The position numbers were made by a program, and so were the translations under genes. A DNA stretch of 64,000 nucleotides from Afipia sp. 1NLS2 (GTDB lineage: Bacteria; Pseudomonadota; Alphaproteobacteria; Rhizobiales; Xanthobacteraceae). This document shows positions 52,930 through 62,521 of this stretch, piece after piece. Within the stretch, counting starts at the first letter, position 1. Every line of letters begins with the position of its first letter. Location: assembly GCF_000178995.1 (NCBI RefSeq), contig NZ_ADVZ01000001.1, forward strand, positions 1,088,001-1,152,000, written 5' to 3'. The notes under the pieces were generated by a model, which worked only from the letters and a program-made list of their open reading frames with translations, made no database searches and was not told the origin of the DNA.

Positions 52930-53946
52930 CTAGAAGCTGAAGCCGACGCCAGCCGCTGCCAGATGGTGAGACGTCCCGTCGAAGCTGGCCGTCCACGGAC
53001 TCGTCGCAACATGTGTGGGATACACGGTCGAGCCAAAAACCTGATTCACCGCGCCGACATACAAATAGCGATACTCGCCGAACAGGTAAGCCCCGCTGTC
53101 GCCGAGGGGCATACGCGCACCAACCTTTGCCTGTGCCGCAAAAGTCCAGGCTGAGGCATCGGGGTTTGCATTGAAGTGGTTGATGCCTGGCTCCGCCGGA
53201 TCGGTCTGAGTCGACGTGGCGCCCTTGATGGAGACATTGGCTGCTCCGATGCCGCCGCCGATATAGGGTGTGAAGCCCTGATAGGGCGTGCGGAAGCCGA
53301 CAACCATATTCGCCAGAAGCACCGTGGTGCGGGCCGGGAAAGTGTCGCTGAAGGTGTGCTCGTCAAGCCGGGCTGTGGAATTCGCCAGTGTCGCACGTTG
53401 CTGGTTGCCTGCCAGATAGAACCCTTCGAGCTCCAGAGCCGGCTGCAAATATTTGCCATACGACCATTCATAACCGACATGCGCGCCACCGAACCCGACG
53501 CCACCGCTATTGATCCGCCCCCTGGCATCGACAGCCAGGGGCCCTCCCTGGGCCTCGGTGAAAAAGGCGGTGCCGGACTGACTGACGCTGGTACCGCTGC
53601 GACTGCCCCCACCACCGAAAACGCCAACATAGGCGCCGCGGCTGGATGCCGGCAAAACTGAAGCTCCCTTGGTGTACATCGCATAGGCCTGAGCCGGCGG
53701 AGTTGCCGCCACGGCGACGGCGTGTCCCGATGGCTTGGCTGCCGGTGCCGCCTCGCGGGCCCTTCTCAAAGTTTCGGCGTGCCGCTCCTGTTTCGCCTGC
53801 CTCAATTCGGCGCGCAGCTCGGAAATGGTCTGCTGCTGCGCTTTGAGCATGCGAAATAGCTCTGCATTGGATGGAATCTGCTCGGCATGTGCGGCACTCG
53901 CCGTCATCAAGCCTGCAGCCACGATGAAACACTTGCGCGCTGTCAT
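52930..53946 (-). CDS. Outer-membrane beta-barrel protein with N-terminal coiled coil
   Basis: 338 residues from ATG 53946 (AAGGGG 7 bases before). Signal peptide KCFIVAAGLMTASAAHA. A helix with heptads follows (LFRMLKAQQQTISELRAELR, QAKQERHAETLRRAREA), then an Ala/Pro linker. The last ~220 residues form an 8-strand barrel of the OMP_b-brl type (GAYVGVFGGGGSRSG, FRTPYQGFTPYIGGGIGAAN, final HHLAAAGVGFSF). It probably trimerises through the coil and anchors in the outer membrane. Function unknown. Confidence 0.8.
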   Translation of the reverse strand: MTARKCFIVAAGLMTASAAHAEQIPSNAELFRMLKAQQQTISELRAELRQAKQERHAETLRRAREAAPAAKPSGHAVAVAATPPAQAYAMYTKGASVLPASSRGAYVGVFGGGGSRSGTSVSQSGTAFFTEAQGGPLAVDARGRINSGGVGFGGAHVGYEWSYGKYLQPALELEGFYLAGNQQRATLANSTARLDEHTFSDTFPARTTVLLANMVVGFRTPYQGFTPYIGGGIGAANVSIKGATSTQTDPAEPGINHFNANPDASAWTFAAQAKVGARMPLGDSGAYLFGEYRYLYVGAVNQVFGSTVYPTHVATSPWTASFDGTSHHLAAAGVGFSF

Positions 53947-54196
53947 TTGATTGCCCCTTTTGATCCCCGTTACCGCTGGCACTATGGAACTGGGCCGGAA
54001 ACGCGCAAAGGCATCACGTTCTCAGCAGCGAGCGTTTCAGGTGCAAACTGCAGATTTCAAACGCAGTGTGGATTTTGGGCGACATGCGCCTGCATGCGCA
54101 CTGGAGAAGACATCGCGCCAACGCGGGGACGAGAAGCGTTTGAGCCGGCCTATGAAATATCTCTGACGCTCAGCCTGCTTCCCGGAGACGGAAGAC

Positions 54197-54223
54197 GCTG
54201 GCGGCGGCATAAGCGCCGCCAGC
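54197..54223. terminator. GC-rich hairpin after the chemoreceptor gene
   Basis: GCTGGCGGCG (54197-54206) and CGCCGCCAGC (54214-54223) form a perfect 10-bp stem with loop GCATAAG, 21 bases beyond the stop of the minus-strand gene at 54245. No T-run. The remaining spacer up to 53947 has no gene. Confidence 0.5.
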
Positions 54224-54244
54224 AAGGATTGGCAAAGTTGGTGA

Positions 54245-56206
54245 TCAGGCCGCGCGGACTTCGTTGAGGAAGGCCTGGACCTGCTGCTTCAGCGTCTCGC
54301 CGTTTTCGGACAATGCCGACGCCGCATCGACCACGCGCCCGGCGGTAACGCCGGTCTCGCGCGCGGCATCGCGCACGCCTGCGATGTTGCTCGACACCTC
54401 GCTGGTACCTTCCGCCGCCTGGGAGACGTTGTTGGCGATCTCGCGCGTTGCCGCGCCCTGCTCCTCGACCGCCGACGCGATCGCGCTGGCGATCTCGTTC
54501 ACCCGGCCGATCGTCTGTGTGATCTCGTCGATCGCATCGACCGAGGTGCGCGTGGCAGACTGGATCGCCGCCACCTGCGCCGCAATCTCGTCGGTCGCCT
54601 TCGACGTCTGGGTCGCAAGCTCCTTGACCTCGGACGCGACAACCGCGAAGCCACGGCCCGCATCGCCCGCGCGCGCCGCCTCGATGGTGGCGTTGAGCGC
54701 CAGCAGGTTGGTCTGCGCCGCGATCTCGCTGATCAGCTTCACCACGTCGCCGATCCGCTGCGCGGCCTGCGCCAGATCGCGAACGCCGGCATGGGTCTCA
54801 TTGGCCTGCGCCACCGCATCGCCCGTCACCTTGGTCGATTCGTTGACCTGCTGGGCGATTTCATTGATCGAGGCGTTCATCTCCTCGATCGCCGCCGCAA
54901 CCGCCTGCGAACTGCGCGACACATCTTCGGAGACGCGCGCCACGAGGTCGGTCTGGCTGGTCGCTTCCTCGGCGGTGCTGGCCATCGATTCCGCCGTCCC
55001 GCGCAGATCGACCGCCGACGAACTGACCGAGGAAACGATCTGGCCGACGCCTTCCTCGAACCGGGTCGCCAGTGCGTGCAGCGTCTGGCGCCGTTCCGCT
55101 TCGGACGCGGCGCGCTGCTCTTCCTGCGCGGCGCGCAGACGTCCGGTTTCCGCGAGGCTGTCCTTGAAGACCTCGACCGCAGCCGCCATGGAGCCGATTT
55201 CGTCGGCCCGCTGGGCGCCCGGCACCACAAGCTCATGATCGCCCGCGGTGATCGCGCGCATCGCCCCTTCAAGCGCGCGGATCGGCTGGGCAAGCCCGCG
55301 CCCGATCCATACCGAGACCAGACCGGCGAGAAGCACCGCGGCGAGTGTCATCAGCCCGAGCCACATCGCCGAGCTGTGCTTCAGCGCGGCATAAGCCGAG
55401 GCATCGCGCACAATTTCAAACACCGCAACAGGCTTGCCGGAATAGCTCTTGATCGGGCCGAAGGCGGTGCCGACAGGACGGCCCGCCTGCTCGCCTTGGC
55501 GCGTGAAGACTTCGCCGCTCAACGCGCGCTTGACGTCGTCCACGCTCGTCGCGGAATCCGTGAGCGTGGTCGCAAGCGTCTTCATCTTGTCGCCGTTCAT
55601 TTGATGGATCGCGACATCGACGCCGAACCGCGCTTTCATGTTCTTCACAAAGGCGTCGCCAAAGGGTTCGCCGATATCGACATTGCCGATCACCTTGTCG
55701 CCATCGATCATTGGCGACGAACCGAACACGTTCAGGATTTCGCGACCCACCTCGACGCCGCCAATGGCTTTCTTGTCGGCCATCGCCTCGACCACCATTT
55801 TGCGGCGAGGCCCCACATCGTCTCCGAACACCTTCGGGGCATGAGCGCGCATGAAGGAGATCGAGGGCGGCGTCTGGATCGTGATCAGCTCAAGACCCAA
55901 CGGCTTGATCTTATCCAGCACCTTCTGCGTCAGTGCGATCGTACCGTTACGGTCGCCGGCACTCACCAGCGCCTTGAGTTCGGGAATGACGGCGAGAGAA
56001 TTTGCCACGGCAAGCGTCGTGCGCGTGTCCGCATCGAGAGCCGCCGTCAGGTTGGCGTAATCGGCGCGCGATTCGCGCTCCAGCGCCGTGTCGACCGTCG
56101 CCTGCTGGCGCCACAGGCCGAAGCCACCCAAAACCACACATGAAGCTGCGGCGACGAGAGAAATCGCCACCATGATGCGAACCGAAATGGACTTGAATTT
56201 CACCAT
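54245..56206 (-). CDS. Methyl-accepting chemotaxis protein
   Basis: 653 residues from ATG 56206; the ORF start at 56314 adds an unlikely leader. Two membrane helices ([20 protein letters not shown] and [20 protein letters not shown]) flank a periplasmic double-Cache/sCache-like sensor of about 280 residues. HAMP ([20 protein letters not shown]) follows, then the signalling domain with the conserved hairpin [20 protein letters not shown] followed by [17 protein letters not shown]. Ligand not evident. The C-terminus has no pentapeptide tether. Confidence 0.92.
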   Translation of the reverse strand: MVKFKSISVRIMVAISLVAAASCVVLGGFGLWRQQATVDTALERESRADYANLTAALDADTRTTLAVANSLAVIPELKALVSAGDRNGTIALTQKVLDKIKPLGLELITIQTPPSISFMRAHAPKVFGDDVGPRRKMVVEAMADKKAIGGVEVGREILNVFGSSPMIDGDKVIGNVDIGEPFGDAFVKNMKARFGVDVAIHQMNGDKMKTLATTLTDSATSVDDVKRALSGEVFTRQGEQAGRPVGTAFGPIKSYSGKPVAVFEIVRDASAYAALKHSSAMWLGLMTLAAVLLAGLVSVWIGRGLAQPIRALEGAMRAITAGDHELVVPGAQRADEIGSMAAAVEVFKDSLAETGRLRAAQEEQRAASEAERRQTLHALATRFEEGVGQIVSSVSSSAVDLRGTAESMASTAEEATSQTDLVARVSEDVSRSSQAVAAAIEEMNASINEIAQQVNESTKVTGDAVAQANETHAGVRDLAQAAQRIGDVVKLISEIAAQTNLLALNATIEAARAGDAGRGFAVVASEVKELATQTSKATDEIAAQVAAIQSATRTSVDAIDEITQTIGRVNEIASAIASAVEEQGAATREIANNVSQAAEGTSEVSSNIAGVRDAARETGVTAGRVVDAASALSENGETLKQQVQAFLNEVRAA

Positions 56207-56461
56207 TGCCCCCAACCATCCGATACAATGCCCGGCGACACAGTAGAGAAGGGGACTCAATAACGAATTAACGCCGTCAGCCTTGGACGAATTCAATTCG
56301 CGAGCCGATTCCATTTTTCAGAATTTGCACGACATGTAAGCTTCGTGATCGCTGATTTCCGGAATATGTCGTGAGGCGAGCGCCGCCGCACTGTTGCCAA
56401 CCGATTCAAGGTTGCCGCAAAATTCGTCATCCCCCGGGCAGCCGTCAATTATGGAGATCAC

Positions 56462-56872
56462 ATGACAATCACCGTCGATGCGCTCGATCATCTCGTTGTC
56501 AATGTCACGGATGCCGTCGCATCCGCCGAATGGTATGAGCGCGTGCTCGGCATGGCCCGTGTCGTCTTCGACCCCGGACACGGCAAGGCCCCGCGCATTT
56601 CCATGCGGTTCGGGCGGCAGAAGATCAACCTGCGGCCAGTCACAACCGACAAGGTAGAATGGTTCACCGCCGATCACGAAGCTGCGGGCAGCGATGACCT
56701 GTGCTTCCTCACCTCCGCCGGGCCGGAGGCTGTCATCGCCCATCTGCGGGCCTGCGGCGTCGCCATCGAGGAAGGCCCAGTGAAAAAACAGGGCGCGCTC
56801 GGCACCCTCACTTCGGTCTATTGCCGCGACCCCGACGGCAGCCTGATCGAAATCTCATCATACGACGGATAG
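56462..56872 (+). CDS. VOC-superfamily (glyoxalase/bleomycin resistance-like) protein
   Basis: 136 residues, two beta-alpha-beta-beta-beta modules: ALDHLVVNVTDAVASAEWYE with the first metal ligand, and LTSVYCRDPDGSLIEISSYD with the last Glu. His, His, Glu type metal site plausible. GGAG lies 7 bases before the ATG. Substrate unknown. Confidence 0.85.
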   Translation: MTITVDALDHLVVNVTDAVASAEWYERVLGMARVVFDPGHGKAPRISMRFGRQKINLRPVTTDKVEWFTADHEAAGSDDLCFLTSAGPEAVIAHLRACGVAIEEGPVKKQGALGTLTSVYCRDPDGSLIEISSYDG

Positions 56873-57113
56873 TTTTTCTCCCGGACGTCCGGGCCATGTA
56901 AAATCCTTTGAACCTTTTCCCGGTTCTGCCGACTTATGAGCATGGAGGCGAACCGGGAGCCTGCGACCCTTACCCCTTGGCGCTCCCGAGCCGGTTCCTA
57001 TATCCTCCGGGCCAGTCATCCATGTGCTGCGGCCCAACTCACGTTGCGGCCTGAAACTAGCCATATCGGTTCGCGGAACAACAGCAAACACGTTCACTGC
57101 AGGAACTCGCCAC

Positions 57114-57617
57114 ATGATTCGTTTTTCAAGAACTTTGCCGGGCACTGTCGCCGCCGTCGTACTTGGCGCCGCGATGCTGTTGCCATGTTCGGCCAGCTAC
57201 GCCGATGGCGGTGCGTTCGCCGATTATGCCGGCCACTGGTCCGGCAACGGCACGATCACCATTGCTTCCAACAACGGCACCAGCAACGAGCGGATCCGCT
57301 GCCGCGGACAATATACGACCAGCAGCGGCAATAATGTCGTGAACATCAATCTGCGTTGCGCGAGCGACAGCTACCGCTTCGACCTCGCAAGCGAAGTGCG
57401 CTCCAGTGGCGGCCAGTTAAGCGGCTCATGGACGGAAACGAGCCGCGGGGTGAACGGCAGCGTCGAAGGACGCGTATCCGGCGGACAGGTGACCGCTCTA
57501 GTGCAGACCAACGGATATGCCGCGACCTTCAACATCTCAACGCGCGGCAACAAGCAGTCGATCGCCATCGCCTCGAAGGGCGAACTGCGCGCGGTTAATA
57601 TCTCGCTGACCAAATAA
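57114..57617 (+). CDS. Secreted beta-rich protein, hypothetical
   Basis: 167 residues from ATG 57114. Signal peptide LPGTVAAVVLGAAMLLPCSA. The mature part starts GAFADYAGHWSGNGTITIAS and has the alternating pattern of lipocalin/YceI-like or DUF-type barrels, with RIRCRGQYTTSSGNNVVNIN and RCASDS bearing two cysteines. Widespread in rhizobia as an unnamed family. Followed by an intrinsic terminator. The spacer before it (56873-57113) has no gene. Confidence 0.7.
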   Translation: MIRFSRTLPGTVAAVVLGAAMLLPCSASYADGGAFADYAGHWSGNGTITIASNNGTSNERIRCRGQYTTSSGNNVVNINLRCASDSYRFDLASEVRSSGGQLSGSWTETSRGVNGSVEGRVSGGQVTALVQTNGYAATFNISTRGNKQSIAIASKGELRAVNISLTK

Positions 57618-57643
57618 GCCTTCCGAACTGACAGTCAAAAAAC

Positions 57644-57679
57644 ATCTCCGGGCTTTCGGGCCCGGAGATTTTTCGTTTT
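57644..57679 (+). terminator. Intrinsic terminator
   Basis: ATCTCCGGGC (57644-57653) and GCCCGGAGAT (57660-57669) form a perfect 10-bp stem with loop TTTCGG, followed by a T-rich run (57669-57678). A-rich sequence before it could let it work for the convergent minus-strand gene too. Confidence 0.88.
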
Positions 57680-57706
57680 GAAAACCTGCCTCAAACCGAA
57701 CCTGCC

Positions 57707-60079
57707 TCACTCGGCGGGTTTCGGATCGGTGCGACGCTCGCCGCGCAACCGGTTCGACAGACTGATGAGGAACATCGCCGTCGGGCGCAGGATGAACAGG
57801 TCCGCGACCAGCGCGGCAATCATCGAGAAGGCGCTGAGCCAGCCGAACAGCCGCAGCGACGGCAGATCCGAAAACACCGTCACCACCAGTCCGCAGGCCA
57901 GCACCACCGTGGTCAGGATCAGCGCCGGCCCGACCAGCACCGTGGCGCGCTCCACCGCAAGCCCTTCATCCACGCCGGGCTGCTCCTCCAGCCGCAGACG
58001 ATTGAGGAAGTGGATCGTCGCGGAAAGGCCCAACCCGAACGAGACGGTCAGCGCCACCACGCTGGCGAATTGCAGCCCCTCCCCCATCAGCCACAGCACC
58101 GTGCCGGACAGCACCACCGGGAAAATGCCGGGCAGGATGCTCACGAACATCACGGTGAGCGAACGGAACGCAAGGCCGATGAAGGCTGCTACCAGGCCGA
58201 ACTCGATCGTCAGACCATGGTTGAGCTTGTCGATCATGCTGGCGCTGTTACGCGCCGCAATCGCCGACAGTCCGGTGACAGCTATCTGGTAACCCGGATG
58301 AGCTTGCCGCACCGCAGCCATCGCGGCATCGAGCTTGTTGACGGTCGGCAGGATCTGGCTGGAATCGAGATCCGGCACACGGCCCGAAACTACCACGGCA
58401 TCATGATCGGGGGAGATGAAACGGCCGACCAGATGCTTCGGCAGCATGTCGACATATTCCTTGAGCGTGGCGACATCGGAGCGGCCCGCCTTCTCGGCAA
58501 GCCAGCGGCGCAGCGTTTCCAGCGACCACACATTGCCGACACCGGCCTGCTTCTCGACAATGCTGTGAACGTCAGCGATCACCTGCAAGGTCTGCGGCGA
58601 ATACAGGCTTTCGCCTTTGGGGAATTCGATCAGCACATCGATTGGATTGGCGCCGGTCAGCTTGGCGTCGAGCCGGCTCGATGCCTCGACCGCCTGCTTT
58701 TTGTCCGGCACCTGATCGGCGAGACGATACCGCGGCTGCAAATGGGCGTAGATCGTGCCAAGGCCGACCACCACCAGCAGCGCGATCAGGCTGAAAAAGC
58801 CGGGCCGTCCGACCATGCGCACGGCAATCCAGCGGCAGAACGAGCGTAGTGCCTCGACGCCGGCGTCGGCGCCCTTGATCTTGGTGGCGAACACATTCTC
58901 CTTGCGCACCAGCAGCACGCCGAATACGGGCACCAGCGACAGCACCGCAACAAGCGCGATGATCGTCGCCAACAGCCCGGCTTCTCCGAATTTCCGGATC
59001 AGGTCCGAATCGGAAAATTGCAGCGCGATGAAGGACAGCGCCGCAGTGCCATGCGTCAGCACGCAGGCCGGGCCGACGACCAGCACGGCATTGCGGAACG
59101 CCGTGCGCTTGTCCTCGCCCGCGATCAGGCGGTCGCGCGCGGCGAAGGTGAGCTGCATCGAGTCGGCGAAACTGATCACCATGATGAGCGGCGTCATCAC
59201 GTTCAGGAACATATTGAGGCTGAAGCCGAGCCAGCCGAGCGTACCGAGCGCCAACAGGATCGCCAGCAGCGGGGGAAACGCCGCCGCGACCATGAATGAT
59301 ATTCGCCGGAAGAACACGATAGCGATCAGGCAGCCCGCCAGAATTCCCGCGATGTTGTAGGTGAGGCCATCCCGCTCGACGGCATTGCGGATTTCGAGCT
59401 GCATGACCGGCACGCCGGACAACTGGCTTGTCAGTCCGGTCCCGGCAAGATCTTCGCTCATCAGCTTGCGGATGTCGCCAACGGTCTTGCCAAGACCCTT
59501 GCTGCTGACGACCTGCGGATCGAGCGCCAGCACCACAAGCGCCAGCGTGCCATCTTCGGACAACAGCTTGCCGCGAATGACCTCGTTGCTTCTGACCTTG
59601 GCAATGAAGTCCTGATACGCCTGCCCCTGCGGCAGCGTCTCAGGGAAAAGCGCCGCCGGCAGATTGCCGTTCTCGGGCGGCTGACGCGCGGAAAACAGCG
59701 AGATGATGCCGCGGGTGCCATCTACAAGCTGCAGGTCGGTGACGAGGTCGCGCAACTTCTCCAACGAGTTGCGCGCGAGTAGCGACTTGCCTTCGACCAC
59801 CACCAGCACGTCGTATTCGCTGGAGGGGAAGCGCTTCGTCACCTCCTCATATTGCTTGTATTCGGGGGTGTCCGAGCGAAACAACTGGCTGAGCGAATCG
59901 TCGATCTTGATGCGCTGAAGGCCGAAGAATGCCCCGACGCACAAGGCAACCAGGATCACCAGCGACAGGACCGGCGCCTTGACTGCGATCAGGCCGATCC
60001 GCTCGAGGCCGAAGGCAATCGAAAAGTTACGGCGAGGGTCGGCCGGAACGGAAGAGGTGTTTGGCGGAGGAACGGTCAT
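57707..60079 (-). CDS. MMPL/RND-superfamily exporter
   Basis: 790 residues, twelve helices in two blocks, each preceded by a large periplasmic loop. First helix VLSLVILVALCVGAFFGLQ; the sterol-sensing-like blocks contain FVVAAAFPPLLAILLALGTL-type and LNMFLNVMTPLIMVISFADS, the second VVALTVSFGLGLSATIHFLN with the conserved Asp/His-like residues. COG1033-type; HpnN, which moves hopanoids to the outer membrane, is the nearest named relative I know, but it is somewhat longer and this gene is not in a hopanoid cluster. Confidence 0.85.
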   Translation of the reverse strand: MTVPPPNTSSVPADPRRNFSIAFGLERIGLIAVKAPVLSLVILVALCVGAFFGLQRIKIDDSLSQLFRSDTPEYKQYEEVTKRFPSSEYDVLVVVEGKSLLARNSLEKLRDLVTDLQLVDGTRGIISLFSARQPPENGNLPAALFPETLPQGQAYQDFIAKVRSNEVIRGKLLSEDGTLALVVLALDPQVVSSKGLGKTVGDIRKLMSEDLAGTGLTSQLSGVPVMQLEIRNAVERDGLTYNIAGILAGCLIAIVFFRRISFMVAAAFPPLLAILLALGTLGWLGFSLNMFLNVMTPLIMVISFADSMQLTFAARDRLIAGEDKRTAFRNAVLVVGPACVLTHGTAALSFIALQFSDSDLIRKFGEAGLLATIIALVAVLSLVPVFGVLLVRKENVFATKIKGADAGVEALRSFCRWIAVRMVGRPGFFSLIALLVVVGLGTIYAHLQPRYRLADQVPDKKQAVEASSRLDAKLTGANPIDVLIEFPKGESLYSPQTLQVIADVHSIVEKQAGVGNVWSLETLRRWLAEKAGRSDVATLKEYVDMLPKHLVGRFISPDHDAVVVSGRVPDLDSSQILPTVNKLDAAMAAVRQAHPGYQIAVTGLSAIAARNSASMIDKLNHGLTIEFGLVAAFIGLAFRSLTVMFVSILPGIFPVVLSGTVLWLMGEGLQFASVVALTVSFGLGLSATIHFLNRLRLEEQPGVDEGLAVERATVLVGPALILTTVVLACGLVVTVFSDLPSLRLFGWLSAFSMIAALVADLFILRPTAMFLISLSNRLRGERRTDPKPAE

Positions 60080-60330
60080 AGGTGATCCGGGTGACGATTG
60101 AGAACGGAATTCGGACGCGATCGATCAACGGCTGACGACGCAACTGCGAAACACTTCGATCTTCGCGGTGCGCCGCACGTTGATACCAGAGCGGTTCCAC
60201 TCTCGCCAGCGGACATCCCCTCTCGACCTCTATCCTTGGGACCAAAGATACCTCGACTTGACGGCGAAATCTGGAAATTGGGAACCAGGCGGGAGCCTGC
60301 GGATTTTATTTCAACCAACAGGAGCATGAC

Positions 60331-60633
60331 ATGGCGAGAAAATACTCCAAGGGCGCAGCCCGCAAGGTTGAACGCGCGATGAAGAAGCGCAAGGCCGGCA
60401 CGCTCAAGAGCGGCCGCAGCGGAAAGAAGGTGAAGAGCCGCAAACAGGCGATCGCCATCGGGCTCTCCGAGGCACGCAAAGCAGGCAAGAAAGTCCCCAA
60501 GAAAAAGACCGGCCGTAAAGCGGCCAAAAAGAGCACCCGGAAAACCGCGAAGAAGGCCACTAGAAAGACGGCACGCAAGACTTCCAAGCGTCCGGTGCAA
60601 AAGCGCAAGGCAGCCCGCAAGCGCCGGCGCTGA
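60331..60633 (+). CDS. Lys/Arg/Ala-rich DUF6496-like protein
   Basis: 100 residues. The conserved front (MARKYSKGAARKVERAMKKR, then SGRSGKKVKSRKQAIAIGLS) is the DUF6496 type. The tail is made of repeats such as KKSTRKTAKKATRKTA, histone-H1-like, and probably binds DNA. AGGAG stands 6 bases before the ATG. GGAAC at about 60280, followed 16 bases later by GATT, resembles an EcfG stress promoter, though imperfect. The 60080-60330 spacer holds no other gene. Confidence 0.75.
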   Translation: MARKYSKGAARKVERAMKKRKAGTLKSGRSGKKVKSRKQAIAIGLSEARKAGKKVPKKKTGRKAAKKSTRKTAKKATRKTARKTSKRPVQKRKAARKRRR

Positions 60634-60794
60634 GCGAAGTCTCGCTCCTGCCCCCTCCTCCAGTCGATGGTATCGACGTCTTGAAGGCGTCACACTGTCG
60701 TGGCGGCATTGTGCAAATTGTAGCCAGCCATTCCCTTGTCGGGTGTTTTAGTCGCACCTATCCTGAATGGAACTAGGTACCGAAGGAGGTTGTC

Positions 60795-61391
60795 ATGGGT
60801 TTGCTTGATGTTCTCAACGGGATGCAGAATGGGCCGCGCGGCCCGAAAGACCCCACCGCCTCCGGCGGCATGTCGCCAATAACCATGGCAGTCCTGGCCC
60901 TGCTTGCCTACAAAGCCGTCAAGCATGTCACCGGCTCGACCGGCACGGCGACCGCGCCCACGGGCGGCAACTCAACCTTGCCCGGAAGCACGACTGCTCC
61001 AAGTGGGGGCATGGCGACCGGGGGCCTGAGCGGCGGCCTCGGGGGACTCCTGCAGGGCAATCTCGGTGGCGTACTCGGCGGCCTCTTGGCCGGTGGCGCG
61101 GCCGGCAGCGTGCTGAGCGGCGGCCTCAATGACCTGCTCAAACAATTCCAGGATGCGGGCCATGGCGACGCCGCCAATTCCTGGGTCGGGCCCGGCGCCA
61201 ACAAACAGATTTCATCGGGCGATCTGGCGAGCGCACTCGGCGCCGACCAGATCAACACACTGACCACCCAGACCGGTCTGTCACGCGATGAACTGCTCGA
61301 AGGACTGGCGCAGCAGCTCCCGAACATCATCCATCAGCTCACGCCCGATGGCCGGCTGCCGAACGCACAGGAAGTGTCGCGCTGGCTGTAA
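60795..61391 (+). CDS. YidB-family (DUF937) protein
   Basis: 198 residues. MGLLDVLNGMQNGPRG at the N-terminus, a helix (MAVLALLAYKAVKHVTG), then a Gly/Leu-rich repeat (GGLSGGLGGLLQGNLGGVLG). The C-terminal YidB domain reads NSWVGPGANKQISSGDLASA and LPNIIHQLTPDGRLPN. Function unknown. AAGGAGG stands 6 bases before the ATG. Confidence 0.85.
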   Translation: MGLLDVLNGMQNGPRGPKDPTASGGMSPITMAVLALLAYKAVKHVTGSTGTATAPTGGNSTLPGSTTAPSGGMATGGLSGGLGGLLQGNLGGVLGGLLAGGAAGSVLSGGLNDLLKQFQDAGHGDAANSWVGPGANKQISSGDLASALGADQINTLTTQTGLSRDELLEGLAQQLPNIIHQLTPDGRLPNAQEVSRWL

Positions 61392-61431
61392 GCCAGCTGT
61401 GTCTCCCCGTCTTTTGCAAAAGGAATTCGCA

Positions 61432-61701
61432 ATGCTCTACATCATTCTGGTCGGGTTCGTTGCCGGCATCCTAGCGCGCTTTTTGTCTCCCGGCCCAAAC
61501 AACCCGTCAGGATTTATCCTGACCACCGTGCTCGGCATTGTCGGCGCCTTCGTCGCAACATGGATCGGTCAGGCGATCGGTCATTACGGTCCCCATCAAG
61601 GCGCGGGATTCATCACCGCAACGATCGGCGCGCTGCTGGTGCTGTTCATCTGGAACAGGCTCGTTGCCCGCGGTGTGATTTCCGATCCGGGCAATCGCTG
61701 A
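61432..61701 (+). CDS. GlsB/YeaQ/YmgE-family stress membrane protein
   Basis: 89 residues, three helices: MLYIILVGFVAGILARFLSP, GFILTTVLGIVGAFVATWIG and ITATIGALLVLFIWNRL. The family is induced by general stress in many bacteria. AAGGA stands 8 bases before ATG 61432; 40 bases after the YidB gene. Confidence 0.88.
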   Translation: MLYIILVGFVAGILARFLSPGPNNPSGFILTTVLGIVGAFVATWIGQAIGHYGPHQGAGFITATIGALLVLFIWNRLVARGVISDPGNR

Positions 61702-61705
61702 CATC

Positions 61706-62518
61706 ATGCGCGCCGGCGTCTCAACGATCTGCCGGCGCATTTTCTTTTTTCTTGCCACGATATCGAGCGTGACGCTTGCGGGCGCAGCCGCGCAAGCGGC
61801 TTGCGACAGTCCCCTTCAGGGCGAGGGACAGGTATCCGCCATTCTCGATGCCCGCACGCTGCGGCTTGACGATGGCCGCGAGGTTCGCCTGAGCGGAATC
61901 GAAGTTCCGAAGTCTGCCGAGATTGCGGGCACGGCATGGCTTCGCGAACATGCCCTCAGGCAAAAGATCACCTTGCGCGGCATCGATGATGCACCGGACC
62001 GCTACGGGCGGCAGCATGCATTCGCGCTGCTCGACGGCAGTGAGATGACATTGCAGAGCGCGCTCGTCGGGGAAGGACACGCCATCGTATCAGCCAGTCC
62101 CCGCGATAGGACCTGCACGGCGGAATTGAGGGAGGCGGAATCACGTGCCGAGGGTTCCCGGCTCGGCGTCTGGTCACAGCCCGCCTTCGTTCAGGAGGCT
62201 ACCGCGACAGCCGGTATCTTGAAATATATTGGCCGTTTTGCCCTCGTTGAGGGTACAATATTATCCGTCCGGCAGGCTGGCGCGACGGTTTATCTGAATT
62301 TTGACCGGCGGCGGATTCAAGGCTTTGCCGTGACCGTTTCCCGTCGCATGATGGCGAGCTTTGCGGCTGCGGGAATGACCCCCGCCACGTTGCAGGGGAA
62401 GCGGGTTCGGGTCCGGGGATGGATCTCGCAGCATGGCGGGCCGCGCATGGAAGCGAGGCTCCCCAGCCAGATCGAGTTCGTCAGCGACACAAGGACGGCT
62501 GCGGCCGGAGGCAAATAA
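61706..62518 (+). CDS. Secreted thermonuclease (SNase-like) with C-terminal extension
   Basis: 270 residues. Signal peptide FFLATISSVTLAGAAAQA. The SNase fold is VSAILDARTLRLDDGREVRL, SGIEVP, APDRYGRQHAFALL and EAESRAEGSRLGVW. The usual Asp-Arg-Glu-Arg active-site set is only partly kept; the region DARTLRL has Asp, SGIEVPK has Glu and DRYGRQ has Arg. The last 100 residues form a second domain (FALVEGTILSVRQAGATVYL) with an OB-fold-like pattern. Starts 4 bases after the YeaQ gene. Confidence 0.82.
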   Translation: MRAGVSTICRRIFFFLATISSVTLAGAAAQAACDSPLQGEGQVSAILDARTLRLDDGREVRLSGIEVPKSAEIAGTAWLREHALRQKITLRGIDDAPDRYGRQHAFALLDGSEMTLQSALVGEGHAIVSASPRDRTCTAELREAESRAEGSRLGVWSQPAFVQEATATAGILKYIGRFALVEGTILSVRQAGATVYLNFDRRRIQGFAVTVSRRMMASFAAAGMTPATLQGKRVRVRGWISQHGGPRMEARLPSQIEFVSDTRTAAAGGK

Positions 62519-62521
62519 CGC

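Noticed and set aside
54791-56143. 450-codon plus-strand ORF opposite the chemoreceptor
   Set aside because: Antisense shadow of a strongly conserved coding sequence; His/Arg-rich with no domain.
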